64,000 nt of DNA from CAYVHU01 sp964451415. Lineage in GTDB: Bacteria > Pseudomonadota > Alphaproteobacteria > Rhodospirillales > Magnetovibrionaceae. Below, piece after piece: positions 50,856 to 59,206 of this stretch. Numbering within the stretch: position 1 is the first letter of the stretch; every line of letters begins with the position of its first letter. The notes under the pieces were generated by a model, which saw only the letters and a list, made by a program, of their open reading frames with translations, made no database searches and was not told the origin of the DNA. Where the stretch lies: positions 6,658 to 70,657 of the forward strand of contig CAYVHU010000014.1 of assembly GCA_964451415.1 (NCBI GenBank), read 5' to 3'. Both the position numbers and the translations under genes were made by a program.

Positions 50856-51777
50856 AACCGTCGTCGTCACCGGGGTTAGCAGCTTTGTCGGCTGTCATCT
50901 GGCACAGGCTTTCGCGGACTCAGGAGATCGCGTGATCGCGGTCACGTCGCGCCCGCAAACGGCCTATGAAGGCGTGCGCGCCCGGCGCTTGGCGTATATT
51001 CAAGACGACGTTGAATTTCAGGTGTGCGATTTGTGCGATGCGGATGCGTTGGCGGCGCTCACCGAAACGTGCCAGCCCGACGTGTGGGTGCAACATGCCG
51101 GTTACGCCGACAACTACGCCTCGCGCGATTACAATCTGGAAAAGTCTCTTGCGTTGAACGTCGTGGCGCTGGAGCCGTTGTATAAACGTTTGGCGCACAC
51201 ACATTGCGGCGTCATCGTCACCGGCTCCTCCATGGAATATGCCTCAAGCGAGGTCGCGAACCGCGAAGACGATGTGTGTTGGCCGGACTTGCCCTACGGC
51301 GTGTCCAAGCTGGCGGAGACGATTGAGGCCTCGCGCCTTGCGCGTCAATACGCGGTGGCGACCCGCGTGGCCCGGCTTTACATTCCCGTCGGTCCGCTGG
51401 ATGCGCCGGGGAAGCTGCTGGATTTTGTGATCGGGCAATTGTCGAAGGGCGAAGTTGCAGACTTGTCGGCGTGTACGCAACGCCGGGATTTCGTCGGCGT
51501 TGCCGACATTGCCAACGCGTATACCTTGTTGGCGAAGGATATGGATCGACAAATTTTCGATGTTTTCAACATTTGCTCGGGCGAAGCGGTGGAACTCAAA
51601 TCCCTGTTGCAGGAACTAGCGCGTATCATGGGGGCAAACGAGGCTTTATTGAATTTTGGCGCGAAACCTATGCGTCCCGGCGAGCCGATGGTGTCCTTTG
51701 GCGACAACGCCAAGGCGAAAGCCGTGCTGGGCTGGCAGCCGCGCCCGCTCCAAAGCGCGCTTCAGGTGTTGTTGTAA
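50845..51777 (+). CDS. Extended SDR, CDP-4-keto-6-deoxyhexose reductase candidate
   Basis: A 310-residue SDR. NAD motif VVVTGVSSFVGCHLAQAF, active-site VIVTGSSMEYASSE and LPYGVSKLAETIE with YxxxK, and RDFVGVADIANAY near the C-terminus. With RfbF, RfbG and the RmlC-like epimerase this would be the final 4-keto reductase making a CDP-6-deoxyhexose. ATG 50845 overlaps the cupin by 11 bp; ATG 50833 is possible. Confidence 0.85.
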   Translation: MSGKTVVVTGVSSFVGCHLAQAFADSGDRVIAVTSRPQTAYEGVRARRLAYIQDDVEFQVCDLCDADALAALTETCQPDVWVQHAGYADNYASRDYNLEKSLALNVVALEPLYKRLAHTHCGVIVTGSSMEYASSEVANREDDVCWPDLPYGVSKLAETIEASRLARQYAVATRVARLYIPVGPLDAPGKLLDFVIGQLSKGEVADLSACTQRRDFVGVADIANAYTLLAKDMDRQIFDVFNICSGEAVELKSLLQELARIMGANEALLNFGAKPMRPGEPMVSFGDNAKAKAVLGWQPRPLQSALQVLL

Positions 51778-51780
51778 GCC

Positions 51781-52773
51781 ATGCGTCTGGAACATCTTCA
51801 CTATTTGCGCTGTCCAAAAAGCGGAACCCCCCTTGAACTCGTGGACGAGATCGTCGAGGCGGGCCGCGTTAAAACGGGGCGTCTGGTGGCTCCGGGCGGA
51901 CAAAGCTATCCCATCGTCGATTTCATTCCGCGCTTTGTGGGGGGCGATAACTATGCTGCCAATTTCGGTTTTGAGTGGCAGGTCCACGCCCGCACCCAGT
52001 TCGACGCGGATGCGCGCCACAATATGTCCGAAGAGCGCGTTTTTGGCGTTTCAAAGTGGGATCGCGATTTAAGCGGCGAGATCATTTTGGAGGCCGGTTC
52101 CGGGTCGGGGCGCTTTAGCGAACACCTGTTGGGCACCGGCGCGATGGTGGTGTCGTTCGATTATTCGCAAGCCGTCGAACCCAACTATGCTTCCAACGGC
52201 GCGCACGAAAACCTGTTGTTGGTGCAGGCCGACATTTACAATATGCCCTTTGCAAAAGCGTCCTTCGACAAGGTGTTTTGTTTTGGCGTGTTGCAGCACA
52301 CCCCCGATCCCCATGCTTCGTTTCAGGCCCTTGTGGCGATGATGAAGCCCGGCGCAAAAATTGCCACCGACATTTATCTGAAGACCTTCAAACGCTATTA
52401 TCTGAACACACGCTATTGGGTGCGTCCGCTGACGCGCACCATGAACCCGCAGAAACTCTATGCTAGGTGCAAGGCCTACATTGATTTCATGTGGCCGCTG
52501 GCGCGTCTGATCCGTCGTATCCCCAAGGTGGGCGAGGCCATCAACTGGCGGCTTCTGATTGCCGATTACGCCGTACAAATGCCCGATGCCAGCGACGAAA
52601 CACTCAAGACGTGGGCCTATCTGGATACCTTCGACATGCTCTCGCCCGCCTTCGACATTCCGCAAACGCCGGGGACGTTCCGGCGCTGGCATGAAGAGGC
52701 CGGGTTGGCGGACATTGACGTAGGCCTCGGTCCCAACGGTGTGGTCGGCACCGCCGTCAAAGCGAAAGCCTGA
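51781..52773 (+). CDS. Class I methyltransferase with Trm112-like N-terminus
   Basis: A 330-residue protein. The first 55 residues resemble a Trm112p/zinc-ribbon-like segment (LRCPKSGTPLELV, SYPIVDFIPRFV), but only one cysteine is left. The methyltransferase core has IILEAGSGSGRFSEHLL, VVSFDYSQAV, LVQADIYNMPFAKASFDKVFCFGVLQH and MMKPGAKI. The acceptor may be the CDP-deoxyhexose or the growing glycan. It sits 3 bp after the SDR and 2 bp before asnB. Confidence 0.87.
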   Translation: MRLEHLHYLRCPKSGTPLELVDEIVEAGRVKTGRLVAPGGQSYPIVDFIPRFVGGDNYAANFGFEWQVHARTQFDADARHNMSEERVFGVSKWDRDLSGEIILEAGSGSGRFSEHLLGTGAMVVSFDYSQAVEPNYASNGAHENLLLVQADIYNMPFAKASFDKVFCFGVLQHTPDPHASFQALVAMMKPGAKIATDIYLKTFKRYYLNTRYWVRPLTRTMNPQKLYARCKAYIDFMWPLARLIRRIPKVGEAINWRLLIADYAVQMPDASDETLKTWAYLDTFDMLSPAFDIPQTPGTFRRWHEEAGLADIDVGLGPNGVVGTAVKAKA

Positions 52774-52775
52774 AC

Positions 52776-54722
52776 ATGTGCGGCATCGCCGGATATATCG
52801 ACTTGAAGACGTCCACGTCTGAAGAGGTGCTGGAACGCCATGCCCTCGCTATGGCGGGGGCGATGGTGCGCCGCGGTCCCGACGATCAAGGCGCATGGAC
52901 GGATGCGCAAGCCGGTGTTGCGCTGGCGCAGGCGCGACTTTCGATCATCGACTTGAGCGAGGCGGGTCACCAGCCGATGGTTTCTCACAACGGACGTTAT
53001 GTGATCGTCTACAATGGCGAGGTCTATAATGCCGAGGATTTGCGCGCCCATCTGGACGGTGTGGATTGGCGCGGGCACTCCGACACCGAAGTAATCCTGG
53101 AAGCGTGCGCGCGTTGGGGGCTGACGGTAACGCTTGAAAAACTGATTGGCATGTTTGCCTTTGCCCTTTGGGACCGTGAAGAGCGGACCTTGAGCCTGGT
53201 GCGCGATCGCTTCGGCATCAAGCCATTGTATTGGGGCGAGGTCGATGGAAAGTTCCTGTTCGCCAGTGAACTAAAGGCGTTGATGGCGCTGAAAGGATGG
53301 ACGCGCAGGATTGATCGCAATGCCTTAGCGTCGTACATGCGCTTCAACTACGTCCCCGCGCCGCAGTCGATTTTTCAAGGCCTGCACAAGCTGCAACCGG
53401 GTCATATCCTGACCTTTCATGCCGGGCGCGGTGCCGTTGATATAGAACGCTATTGGAATGTGCGCGCCATCGCCGCCGCCGGGGCGCGCAATCCGTTGAA
53501 ACTGGACGACGCGCAGGCCGAAGACGAATTGGATCGTCTGGTGCGCGACGCGGTCAAACGGCGCATGGTGGCCGACGTGCCGCTGGGCGCATTTCTGTCC
53601 GGTGGCATCGACAGTTCCACCGTGGTGGCCGCCATGCAGGCGCAAAGCGTGCGCGCCGTCAAAACGTTTACCATCGGCTTCGATGTCGAGGGCTATGACG
53701 AAAGTGCGCATGCCGCCGCCATTGCCAAACATCTGGGTACGGATCATACCGAGCTTCGCGTGACCCCACAGCATGCTTTGGATGTAGTGCCCGATTTGGC
53801 GACATGGTACGACGAGCCGTTTGCTGACTCCTCGCAAATCCCAACTTTTCTCATCAGCAAGCTGGCGCGCGAACACGTCACGGTGTCCCTGTCCGGTGAT
53901 GGTGGGGATGAGTTGTTCGCAGGCTATGAGCGTCACAAATGGGGCGAAGCCCTGTGGCGTCGTACCGGCTGGCTGCCGCGTCCGGCGGCGCGTTTGGGGG
54001 CTGCGGCCTTGCGCCTGCCGCCGGATGCGCTGTGGCGCGGCGTGAATGCGATTTTGCCGCACCGCTTGAAGGTCTCCCACCCCGCACTGAAGGCGCACAA
54101 GCTGGCTGACGTGTTGGCGTTGAGCGATCCGCAGGCCCTGTATCGCCGTCTGGTCACCGCCTGGGACGATCCGAACGCCTTGGTGCCGGGGGCGCATGAA
54201 CCGCACGGTTTGGAATGGGACACAACACTGGCCCGGGATATTCCGGGCGTGATGGAACAAATGCAGGTGCTGGATGCGCTGACGTATCTGCCGGACGATA
54301 TTTTGACCAAGGTGGACCGCGCGTCCATGGCGGTGTCTTTGGAAGCGCGCGTGCCACTGCTGGATCACCGTATTGCGGAATTCGCCTTTGGCTTGCCGCG
54401 GTCCCTGCGCCATCGTGGGGGACAGGGCAAATGGCTGTTGCGCAAGGTGCTGGCGCGTTACGTTCCGCCAAGCCTGTTTGAACGCCCGAAAATGGGCTTC
54501 GGCATTCCCGTCGGTCCATGGCTGCGCGGTCCCTTGCGCGATTGGGCCGAAAATCTTCTGAGTGTCGAGGCCCTGGAAGACGGCGGCTATCTGGCGTCTG
54601 CGCCGATTCGAAAAACATGGGCGGAGCATTTGTCGGGACGGGCGGACTGGACCACCCACCTGTGGACGGTGTTGATGTTTCAGGCGTGGCGGGAACGCTG
54701 GAAAGATGGGGCCGCGCGATGA
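52776..54722 (+). CDS. asnB: Glutamine-dependent asparagine synthetase family amidotransferase
   Basis: A 648-residue AsnB paralogue. C2 of MCGIAGYIDL is the glutaminase nucleophile; GPDDQGAW, ARLSIIDLSEAGHQPM, YNGEVYNAEDLR and DRFGIKPLYW complete the N-terminal domain. The synthetase half has the PP-loop GAFLSGGIDSSTVVA, FTIGFDVEGYDES, LSGDGGDELFAGYERH and DRASMAVSLEARVPLLDH. Paralogues in glycan loci (WbpS type) amidate uronic acids; the WbpBDE genes nearby make such a substrate. Length matches the family. Confidence 0.93.
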   Translation: MCGIAGYIDLKTSTSEEVLERHALAMAGAMVRRGPDDQGAWTDAQAGVALAQARLSIIDLSEAGHQPMVSHNGRYVIVYNGEVYNAEDLRAHLDGVDWRGHSDTEVILEACARWGLTVTLEKLIGMFAFALWDREERTLSLVRDRFGIKPLYWGEVDGKFLFASELKALMALKGWTRRIDRNALASYMRFNYVPAPQSIFQGLHKLQPGHILTFHAGRGAVDIERYWNVRAIAAAGARNPLKLDDAQAEDELDRLVRDAVKRRMVADVPLGAFLSGGIDSSTVVAAMQAQSVRAVKTFTIGFDVEGYDESAHAAAIAKHLGTDHTELRVTPQHALDVVPDLATWYDEPFADSSQIPTFLISKLAREHVTVSLSGDGGDELFAGYERHKWGEALWRRTGWLPRPAARLGAAALRLPPDALWRGVNAILPHRLKVSHPALKAHKLADVLALSDPQALYRRLVTAWDDPNALVPGAHEPHGLEWDTTLARDIPGVMEQMQVLDALTYLPDDILTKVDRASMAVSLEARVPLLDHRIAEFAFGLPRSLRHRGGQGKWLLRKVLARYVPPSLFERPKMGFGIPVGPWLRGPLRDWAENLLSVEALEDGGYLASAPIRKTWAEHLSGRADWTTHLWTVLMFQAWRERWKDGAAR

Positions 54723-55786
54723 AGATTTGCGCGCTTGGTGCTGCCACAAGTGCGCATGTCATGGCGCGTGCGGCCGTTTTTCGCGAATTCGGCCATGAGG
54801 TTACGGTCATTTCGCCGTGTGAGGTGCATGATAATCATGGCCTGCAAACGATTGCGTGTCCGCGCGCAGGGCGTGGCCGTGCGGCGTGGTTGTGGTCCGT
54901 TATTCAGGCGGTGCGCGGTGTTCATGCCGATGTCTATCATGCCCATTACGCCGCTGAGTTGACGACGTGGGCGTGCTGGGTATTGCGCAAGCGTCCGTTG
55001 GTGATCACGGTGATGGGGGGCGACGTTTTGTTCGACGAGCAGGGCAGCCTCGGCTTCGTGGGCCGCTGGCTCACCCGGCGCGCGTTGAAAAGTGCCGATC
55101 TGGTCACGGTGAAGTCTGCGCTGCTGGGCGATGTGGTGGCGGGCTTCGGCGTGGCCCGCGAACGTATCATGGACGTGGTGTGGGGCGTGGACGCGCGGGT
55201 TTTCAAGCCTGACGCCGAAGGGGCCTTGGCGCGCCGTGCGGACTGGGGATGTCGCGTGCAAGACAGGGTCCTGTTCAGCCCGCGCATGCTGAAGCCCCTG
55301 TACAATCAGGTGCTGATGGTCGAAGCGCTGGCGCATATTCCAGATGCCAAACTGGTGCTGAGTACCTACAATGAAGACCCGATCTATCGTGCCGAGGTCG
55401 AAGCGAAGGCACGCGATTTGAATGTGGGGGACCGCGTCGTCTTTGTGCCCGCCGTGGAGCCGGGCGAGATGGCGGCGAGTTACAGTGCTGCCGATGTGGT
55501 GTTGAGCCTGCCGCCCAGCGACGGCACGCCCCAGTCGGTGATGGAGGCCATGGCCTGCGCCACGCCGGTGGTGATGACGGACCTGGAGCGCTTCAAGCCG
55601 TTTTTTACCCATAATCAGACCGTCTGGTTCACGGCCCTGAAGGCGCAAAGCGTCGCTGCCGCCGTGGCGGCGCTTCTGGCGGAAGACGGTGCGCGCGTGG
55701 CGGTGGCGGCGCGAGAACTGGTGCGTGAGCACGCTGATTTTGAAACCCAGGCGTGCGCCCTTGAGCGGCGTCTGGCGGACCTTTAG
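54719..55786 (+). CDS. Family 4 glycosyltransferase
   Basis: A 355-residue GT-B transferase. The N-terminal domain has VMARAAVFREFGHEVTVISP, VYHAHYAAELTTW and PLVITVMGGDVLF. The donor domain has VLFSPRMLKPLYNQVLMVEAL, DRVVFVPAVEPGEMAASYSAADVVLSLPPS and DGTPQSVMEAMACATPVV, the GT4 E-x7-E region. ATG 54719 overlaps asnB as ATGA; upstream starts would sit deep in asnB. Confidence 0.92.
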   Translation: MKICALGAATSAHVMARAAVFREFGHEVTVISPCEVHDNHGLQTIACPRAGRGRAAWLWSVIQAVRGVHADVYHAHYAAELTTWACWVLRKRPLVITVMGGDVLFDEQGSLGFVGRWLTRRALKSADLVTVKSALLGDVVAGFGVARERIMDVVWGVDARVFKPDAEGALARRADWGCRVQDRVLFSPRMLKPLYNQVLMVEALAHIPDAKLVLSTYNEDPIYRAEVEAKARDLNVGDRVVFVPAVEPGEMAASYSAADVVLSLPPSDGTPQSVMEAMACATPVVMTDLERFKPFFTHNQTVWFTALKAQSVAAAVAALLAEDGARVAVAARELVREHADFETQACALERRLADL

Positions 55787-55788
55787 CC

Positions 55789-56466
55789 ATGTGCGGGATC
55801 GCGGGGATCATCAATCCGCCGGGCAAGGCGGTGGCGGCATTGGACATCCAGATGATGTCAACCGCCATGGAACATCGCGGGCCGGACGATCTGGGCTTTT
55901 TGGGTTGGCGCGAAGGTGGCTCTGTCAGGATCGAGCGCGAGGCTCTTCGCGCCGTAGATGCTGCGCAACTGGCGGTTGCCCATCGTAGGCTATCCATTAT
56001 CGACGAAGGGGCAGGCGGCTGGCAGCCCATGGCCACGGCGGACGGGCGTTTCGCCATCACCTTCGTTTCCGCATCCGATACCGAAGTCCTGTTGGCGGCC
56101 CTGTCCCACTGGGGTGTGGAAAAGACGCTGCCGAAACTCACCGGCATGTTCGCCTTTGCCGTGCTGGATACCCGGGCGCGCACCGTGACGCTGGCGCGCG
56201 ATCCCTTTGGCATCGAGCCGTTGAGCTATGCGTGTGTCAAGGGTGGTCTGGCGTTTGCCTCGGAACTGACCGGGTTGCTGATGCTGGCGGGGGTGGGGCG
56301 CGTGGTCGAGTCATCGGCTCTTTACGATTATCTGCGTTTCGGTTTTACTGACCGGGGCGAACGCACGTTGTTCGCCGTCATCAAACATCTGCCGCCCGCG
56401 CATTTTGCGGTTGTCGATCTGGACCATCCCCAGGTCGTTTGTCCGCAGCGCAATTGGACGGTCTGA
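55789..56466 (+). pseudogene. Broken asparagine synthetase: glutaminase domain only
   Basis: A 225-residue fragment starting MCGIAGIINP, with HRGPDDLGF, AHRRLSIIDEGAGGWQPM and DPFGIEPLSYA. It has the C2 nucleophile and a near-complete glutaminase domain, but stops after HLPPAHFAVVDLDHPQVV. The PP-loop (LSGGxDSS) region is missing. The C-terminal half resumes at about 56440 in another frame, showing an internal deletion of perhaps 100 codons. A free glutaminase domain would be useless alone unless it partners another synthetase. Confidence 0.75.
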
Positions 56467-57647
56467 TTCAGACTCAGGGTGAGCCGTTCGGTTCCACGTC
56501 TATTTTTGCTCAAAATCGGGTGTTTAAGCTGGCCGCCGCCGCCGGCATCAAGGTGACGCTGGACGGGCAGGGGGCCGACGAAATTCTGGCGGTCTATATG
56601 TCGTTTCTGGCGGCAAGGCTGGCGAGTATGATCATGTCCGGTCACTGGGGACGCGGGATCAGGCTTTTCGGGGCGCTGGATGGCAAAACAGGAATGGCTT
56701 TGCGCGCCATGCGCTTTATTCTGCCGCAAGCTCTGCAAGATCCGGCACGCCGTCTGATCGGTGAGGGACTGGTTCCGTCATGGGTGAACGGTGCGTGGTT
56801 CGCCCGCCATGGTGTCGAACCCGAAGCCCCGCAAAAGCCGGTATCGGGAGACATCTTGCGTCATGAGCTGCGCGAAAGCCTTACCGATCGCATTCTTCCC
56901 TCCTTGCTGCGCTATCAGGATCGAAATTCGATGGCTCTCTCCGTGGAAAGCCGGGTTCCTTTTTTAACGACCAGTCTGGTTGATTTTCTATATGCGCTTC
57001 CTGAAGAATATTTAATTTCGGATACGGGGGAAACGAAGCCCGTCTTTTGTGCTGCCATGCGCGGCCTTGTGCCGGATGCGATTTTGGACCGGCGTGACAA
57101 AATCGGGTTCGCCACACCGCAAAAGGCGTGGCTGAGCGAGGCCGGGACATGGTTGGACGATGCGGCGTGGCCCACCGCCGTGCACGCGGTGTTCGCAGGC
57201 GACGGGGTGGAACGCCCGGCGGTGGAAGCGACGGCCAAACGTCTGGACCACGTCCACTTTTTGGGTCGTGTGCCCTATGATATGCTGCCCGCCATTGCGG
57301 CGCGCGCGGTGGGCTCGTTCGTGTGTACGGAAAATCTTCAAAGTCGGGCATCAAGCGGTCTGGCGCCGTTGAAGCTTTTTGAAAGTCTGGCCTGCGGATT
57401 GCCGGTGATCGCCATCGATCAGCCGTTTCAAGCCGATGTGGTCCGTGATGCGAAATGTGGTCTGGTGATCGAAGCGGGCGATTCGCATGCGCTTGCCGGT
57501 GCGGTGGTGCAGTTGACGGACCGTCCGCAAGAACGCCATAAAATGGCTGAAAATGCGCGCGCGGTGGCGCTTGAAGACCATTCCTGGGCGGCGCGCGCGC
57601 GCGAAACGCAAAACGTTCTTTTGCGTGTCCTGAAACACGATGCATAA
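56439..57647 (+). CDS. Chimera: AsnB C-terminal half fused to a GT4 donor domain
   Basis: A 402-residue open frame starting at TTG 56439 without a good ribosome site. Residues 5-245 are asparagine synthetase (IQTQGEPFGSTSIFAQN, KVTLDGQGADEILAVY, RYQDRNSMALSVESRVPFL). After about residue 250 it changes to GDGVERPAVEATAKRLDHV, FLGRVPYDMLPAI, LAPLKLFESLACGLPVIAID and a GT4 C-terminus. Neither half has its complete catalytic machinery: the PP-loop of AsnB and the N-terminal domain of the transferase are gone. It is probably a deletion product and non-functional. Confidence 0.65.
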   Translation: MSAAQLDGLIQTQGEPFGSTSIFAQNRVFKLAAAAGIKVTLDGQGADEILAVYMSFLAARLASMIMSGHWGRGIRLFGALDGKTGMALRAMRFILPQALQDPARRLIGEGLVPSWVNGAWFARHGVEPEAPQKPVSGDILRHELRESLTDRILPSLLRYQDRNSMALSVESRVPFLTTSLVDFLYALPEEYLISDTGETKPVFCAAMRGLVPDAILDRRDKIGFATPQKAWLSEAGTWLDDAAWPTAVHAVFAGDGVERPAVEATAKRLDHVHFLGRVPYDMLPAIAARAVGSFVCTENLQSRASSGLAPLKLFESLACGLPVIAIDQPFQADVVRDAKCGLVIEAGDSHALAGAVVQLTDRPQERHKMAENARAVALEDHSWAARARETQNVLLRVLKHDA

Positions 57648-57676
57648 TCGCTTATCAAAATTTAGGAAGTGAGAGA

Positions 57677-58618
57677 ATGAAGAAATTTGCTTTGATCGGT
57701 GCGGCGGGCTACGTCGCGCCGCGCCACATGAAGGCCATCAAAAGCGTCGGTGGCGATCTGGTTGCGGCGTTCGATCCCGCCGACAGCGTGGGCGTGATCG
57801 ACAGCCATTTTCCGGATGCGCGCTTTTTTACCGAGTTTGAGCGTTTCGATCGCCACATCGACAAGATCGCCCGCCAGGGCAAGGGCGTTGATTATGTGAG
57901 CATCTGTTCACCCAACTACCTGCACGATGCCCACGCGCGGTTTGGTTTGCGCTCAGGTGCGGACGTGATCTGCGAAAAACCGCTGGTGTTGAACCCGTGG
58001 AATCTGGACGGTCTGGCGGAGATGGAGCAACACACCGGCAAACGCCTGTACACCATTTTGCAGTTGCGTTTGCACCCGGCCATTCTGGCCTTGAAAGCAC
58101 GCATCGACGCGCTGCCCGCCGATCAGGTATTTGAAGTGGATCTGACCTACATCACCTCGCGCGGGGCGTGGTACTTCGTGTCGTGGAAGGGGGACGAGGC
58201 CAAGTCCGGCGGCATCGCCACCAATATCGGCGTGCATTTCTACGACATGCTGGCGTTCGTGTTCGGTGATTTGCAAACCAGTCACGTGCATTTGCGCACG
58301 CCCGCCCACGCGGCGGGCTATCTGGAATTCAAACGCGCTCGTGTGCGCTGGTTCCTGTCAGTGGATCGCAACGATCTGCCCGCGCACACACCCGAAGGCC
58401 AGACCACCTATCGTTCCATCACCGTGGACGGGGACGAAGTGGAATTTTCCGGCGGCTTCACCGACCTGCACACTTTGAGCTACCAAGACGTGTTGGACGG
58501 TGGCGGTTTCGGCATCGACGTGGTGCGCCCGTCCATTGAACTGGTATCGAAAATCCGCACCTGCGATGTGGAACCGGGTCGTGGCGAAATGCATCCCTTT
58601 GCTCAGGGCAAGGCTTAA
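57677..58618 (+). CDS. wbpB: UDP-GlcNAcA 3-dehydrogenase, WbpB/WlbA
   Basis: A 313-residue Gfo/Idh/MocA oxidoreductase that oxidises C3 of UDP-N-acetylglucosaminuronate. It has FALIGAAGYVAPRHMKAIK with the WlbA-type AAGYVAPRH loop, YVSICSPNYLHDAH, VICEKPLVLNPW, YTILQLRLHP and SGGIATNIGVHFYD. Length is exactly that of WbpB/WlbA. AGGAAG precedes the ATG. WbpD and WbpE homologues follow. The UDP-GlcNAc 6-dehydrogenase WbpA is not in the window. Confidence 0.93.
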   Translation: MKKFALIGAAGYVAPRHMKAIKSVGGDLVAAFDPADSVGVIDSHFPDARFFTEFERFDRHIDKIARQGKGVDYVSICSPNYLHDAHARFGLRSGADVICEKPLVLNPWNLDGLAEMEQHTGKRLYTILQLRLHPAILALKARIDALPADQVFEVDLTYITSRGAWYFVSWKGDEAKSGGIATNIGVHFYDMLAFVFGDLQTSHVHLRTPAHAAGYLEFKRARVRWFLSVDRNDLPAHTPEGQTTYRSITVDGDEVEFSGGFTDLHTLSYQDVLDGGGFGIDVVRPSIELVSKIRTCDVEPGRGEMHPFAQGKA

Positions 58619-58621
58619 GCG

Positions 58622-59206
58622 GTGGGTCGCGCACCGCACATCGAAGGCGTGAGCATTCACGAAAGCGCCTATGTCGATGAGCCGTGTGAAATTGGCCAAG
58701 GCACCAAAATCTGGCACTTCTCCCACGTGTTGGCGGATACAAAAATCGGCGAAAACTGTGTATTGGGGCAAAACGTGGTGGTCGGGCCGGATGTTTCTAT
58801 CGGCAACCACGTCAAGATCCAGAACAACGTCAGCATCTACAAGGGCGTGACCTTGGAAGACGGCGTGTTTTGCGGACCGTCGTGCGTGTTCACCAACGTC
58901 AACAATCCGCGTGCGGAAATCTCGCGCAAGGATGAATTTCGCGACACGTATGTCAGGCGCGGCGCCACCATCGGCGCCAACGCCACCATCGTGTGCGGGC
59001 ATACACTGGGGGCGTATTGTTTTATCGCCGCCGGTGCGGTGGTGGCGTGCGATGTCCCCGACTATGCCCTGATGGCCGGTGTTCCGGCGCGACGCATCGG
59101 CTGGATGAGCCGCGCGGGTGTGAAGCTGGGCATTGATCTGGTGTGCCCGAGAGAGGGCACGCGCTACCGTTTGAACGGCGCGGGTGTGTTGGAGCTGGTG
59201 GAATAA
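58622..59206 (+). CDS. wbpD: UDP-GlcNAc3NA N-acetyltransferase, WbpD/WlbB
   Basis: A 194-residue left-handed beta-helix acetyltransferase. It has GTKIWHFSHVLADTKIGENC, VVVGPDVSIGNHVKIQNNVS, FCGPSCVFTNVNNPRAEISR, GATIGANATIVCGHTLGAYC and LMAGVPARRIGWMSRAG, all WbpD/WlbB features. It acetylates the 3-amino group after the aminotransferase. GTG start is 3 bp after the wbpB stop; the stop touches the wbpE start. Confidence 0.94.
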   Translation: MGRAPHIEGVSIHESAYVDEPCEIGQGTKIWHFSHVLADTKIGENCVLGQNVVVGPDVSIGNHVKIQNNVSIYKGVTLEDGVFCGPSCVFTNVNNPRAEISRKDEFRDTYVRRGATIGANATIVCGHTLGAYCFIAAGAVVACDVPDYALMAGVPARRIGWMSRAGVKLGIDLVCPREGTRYRLNGAGVLELVE

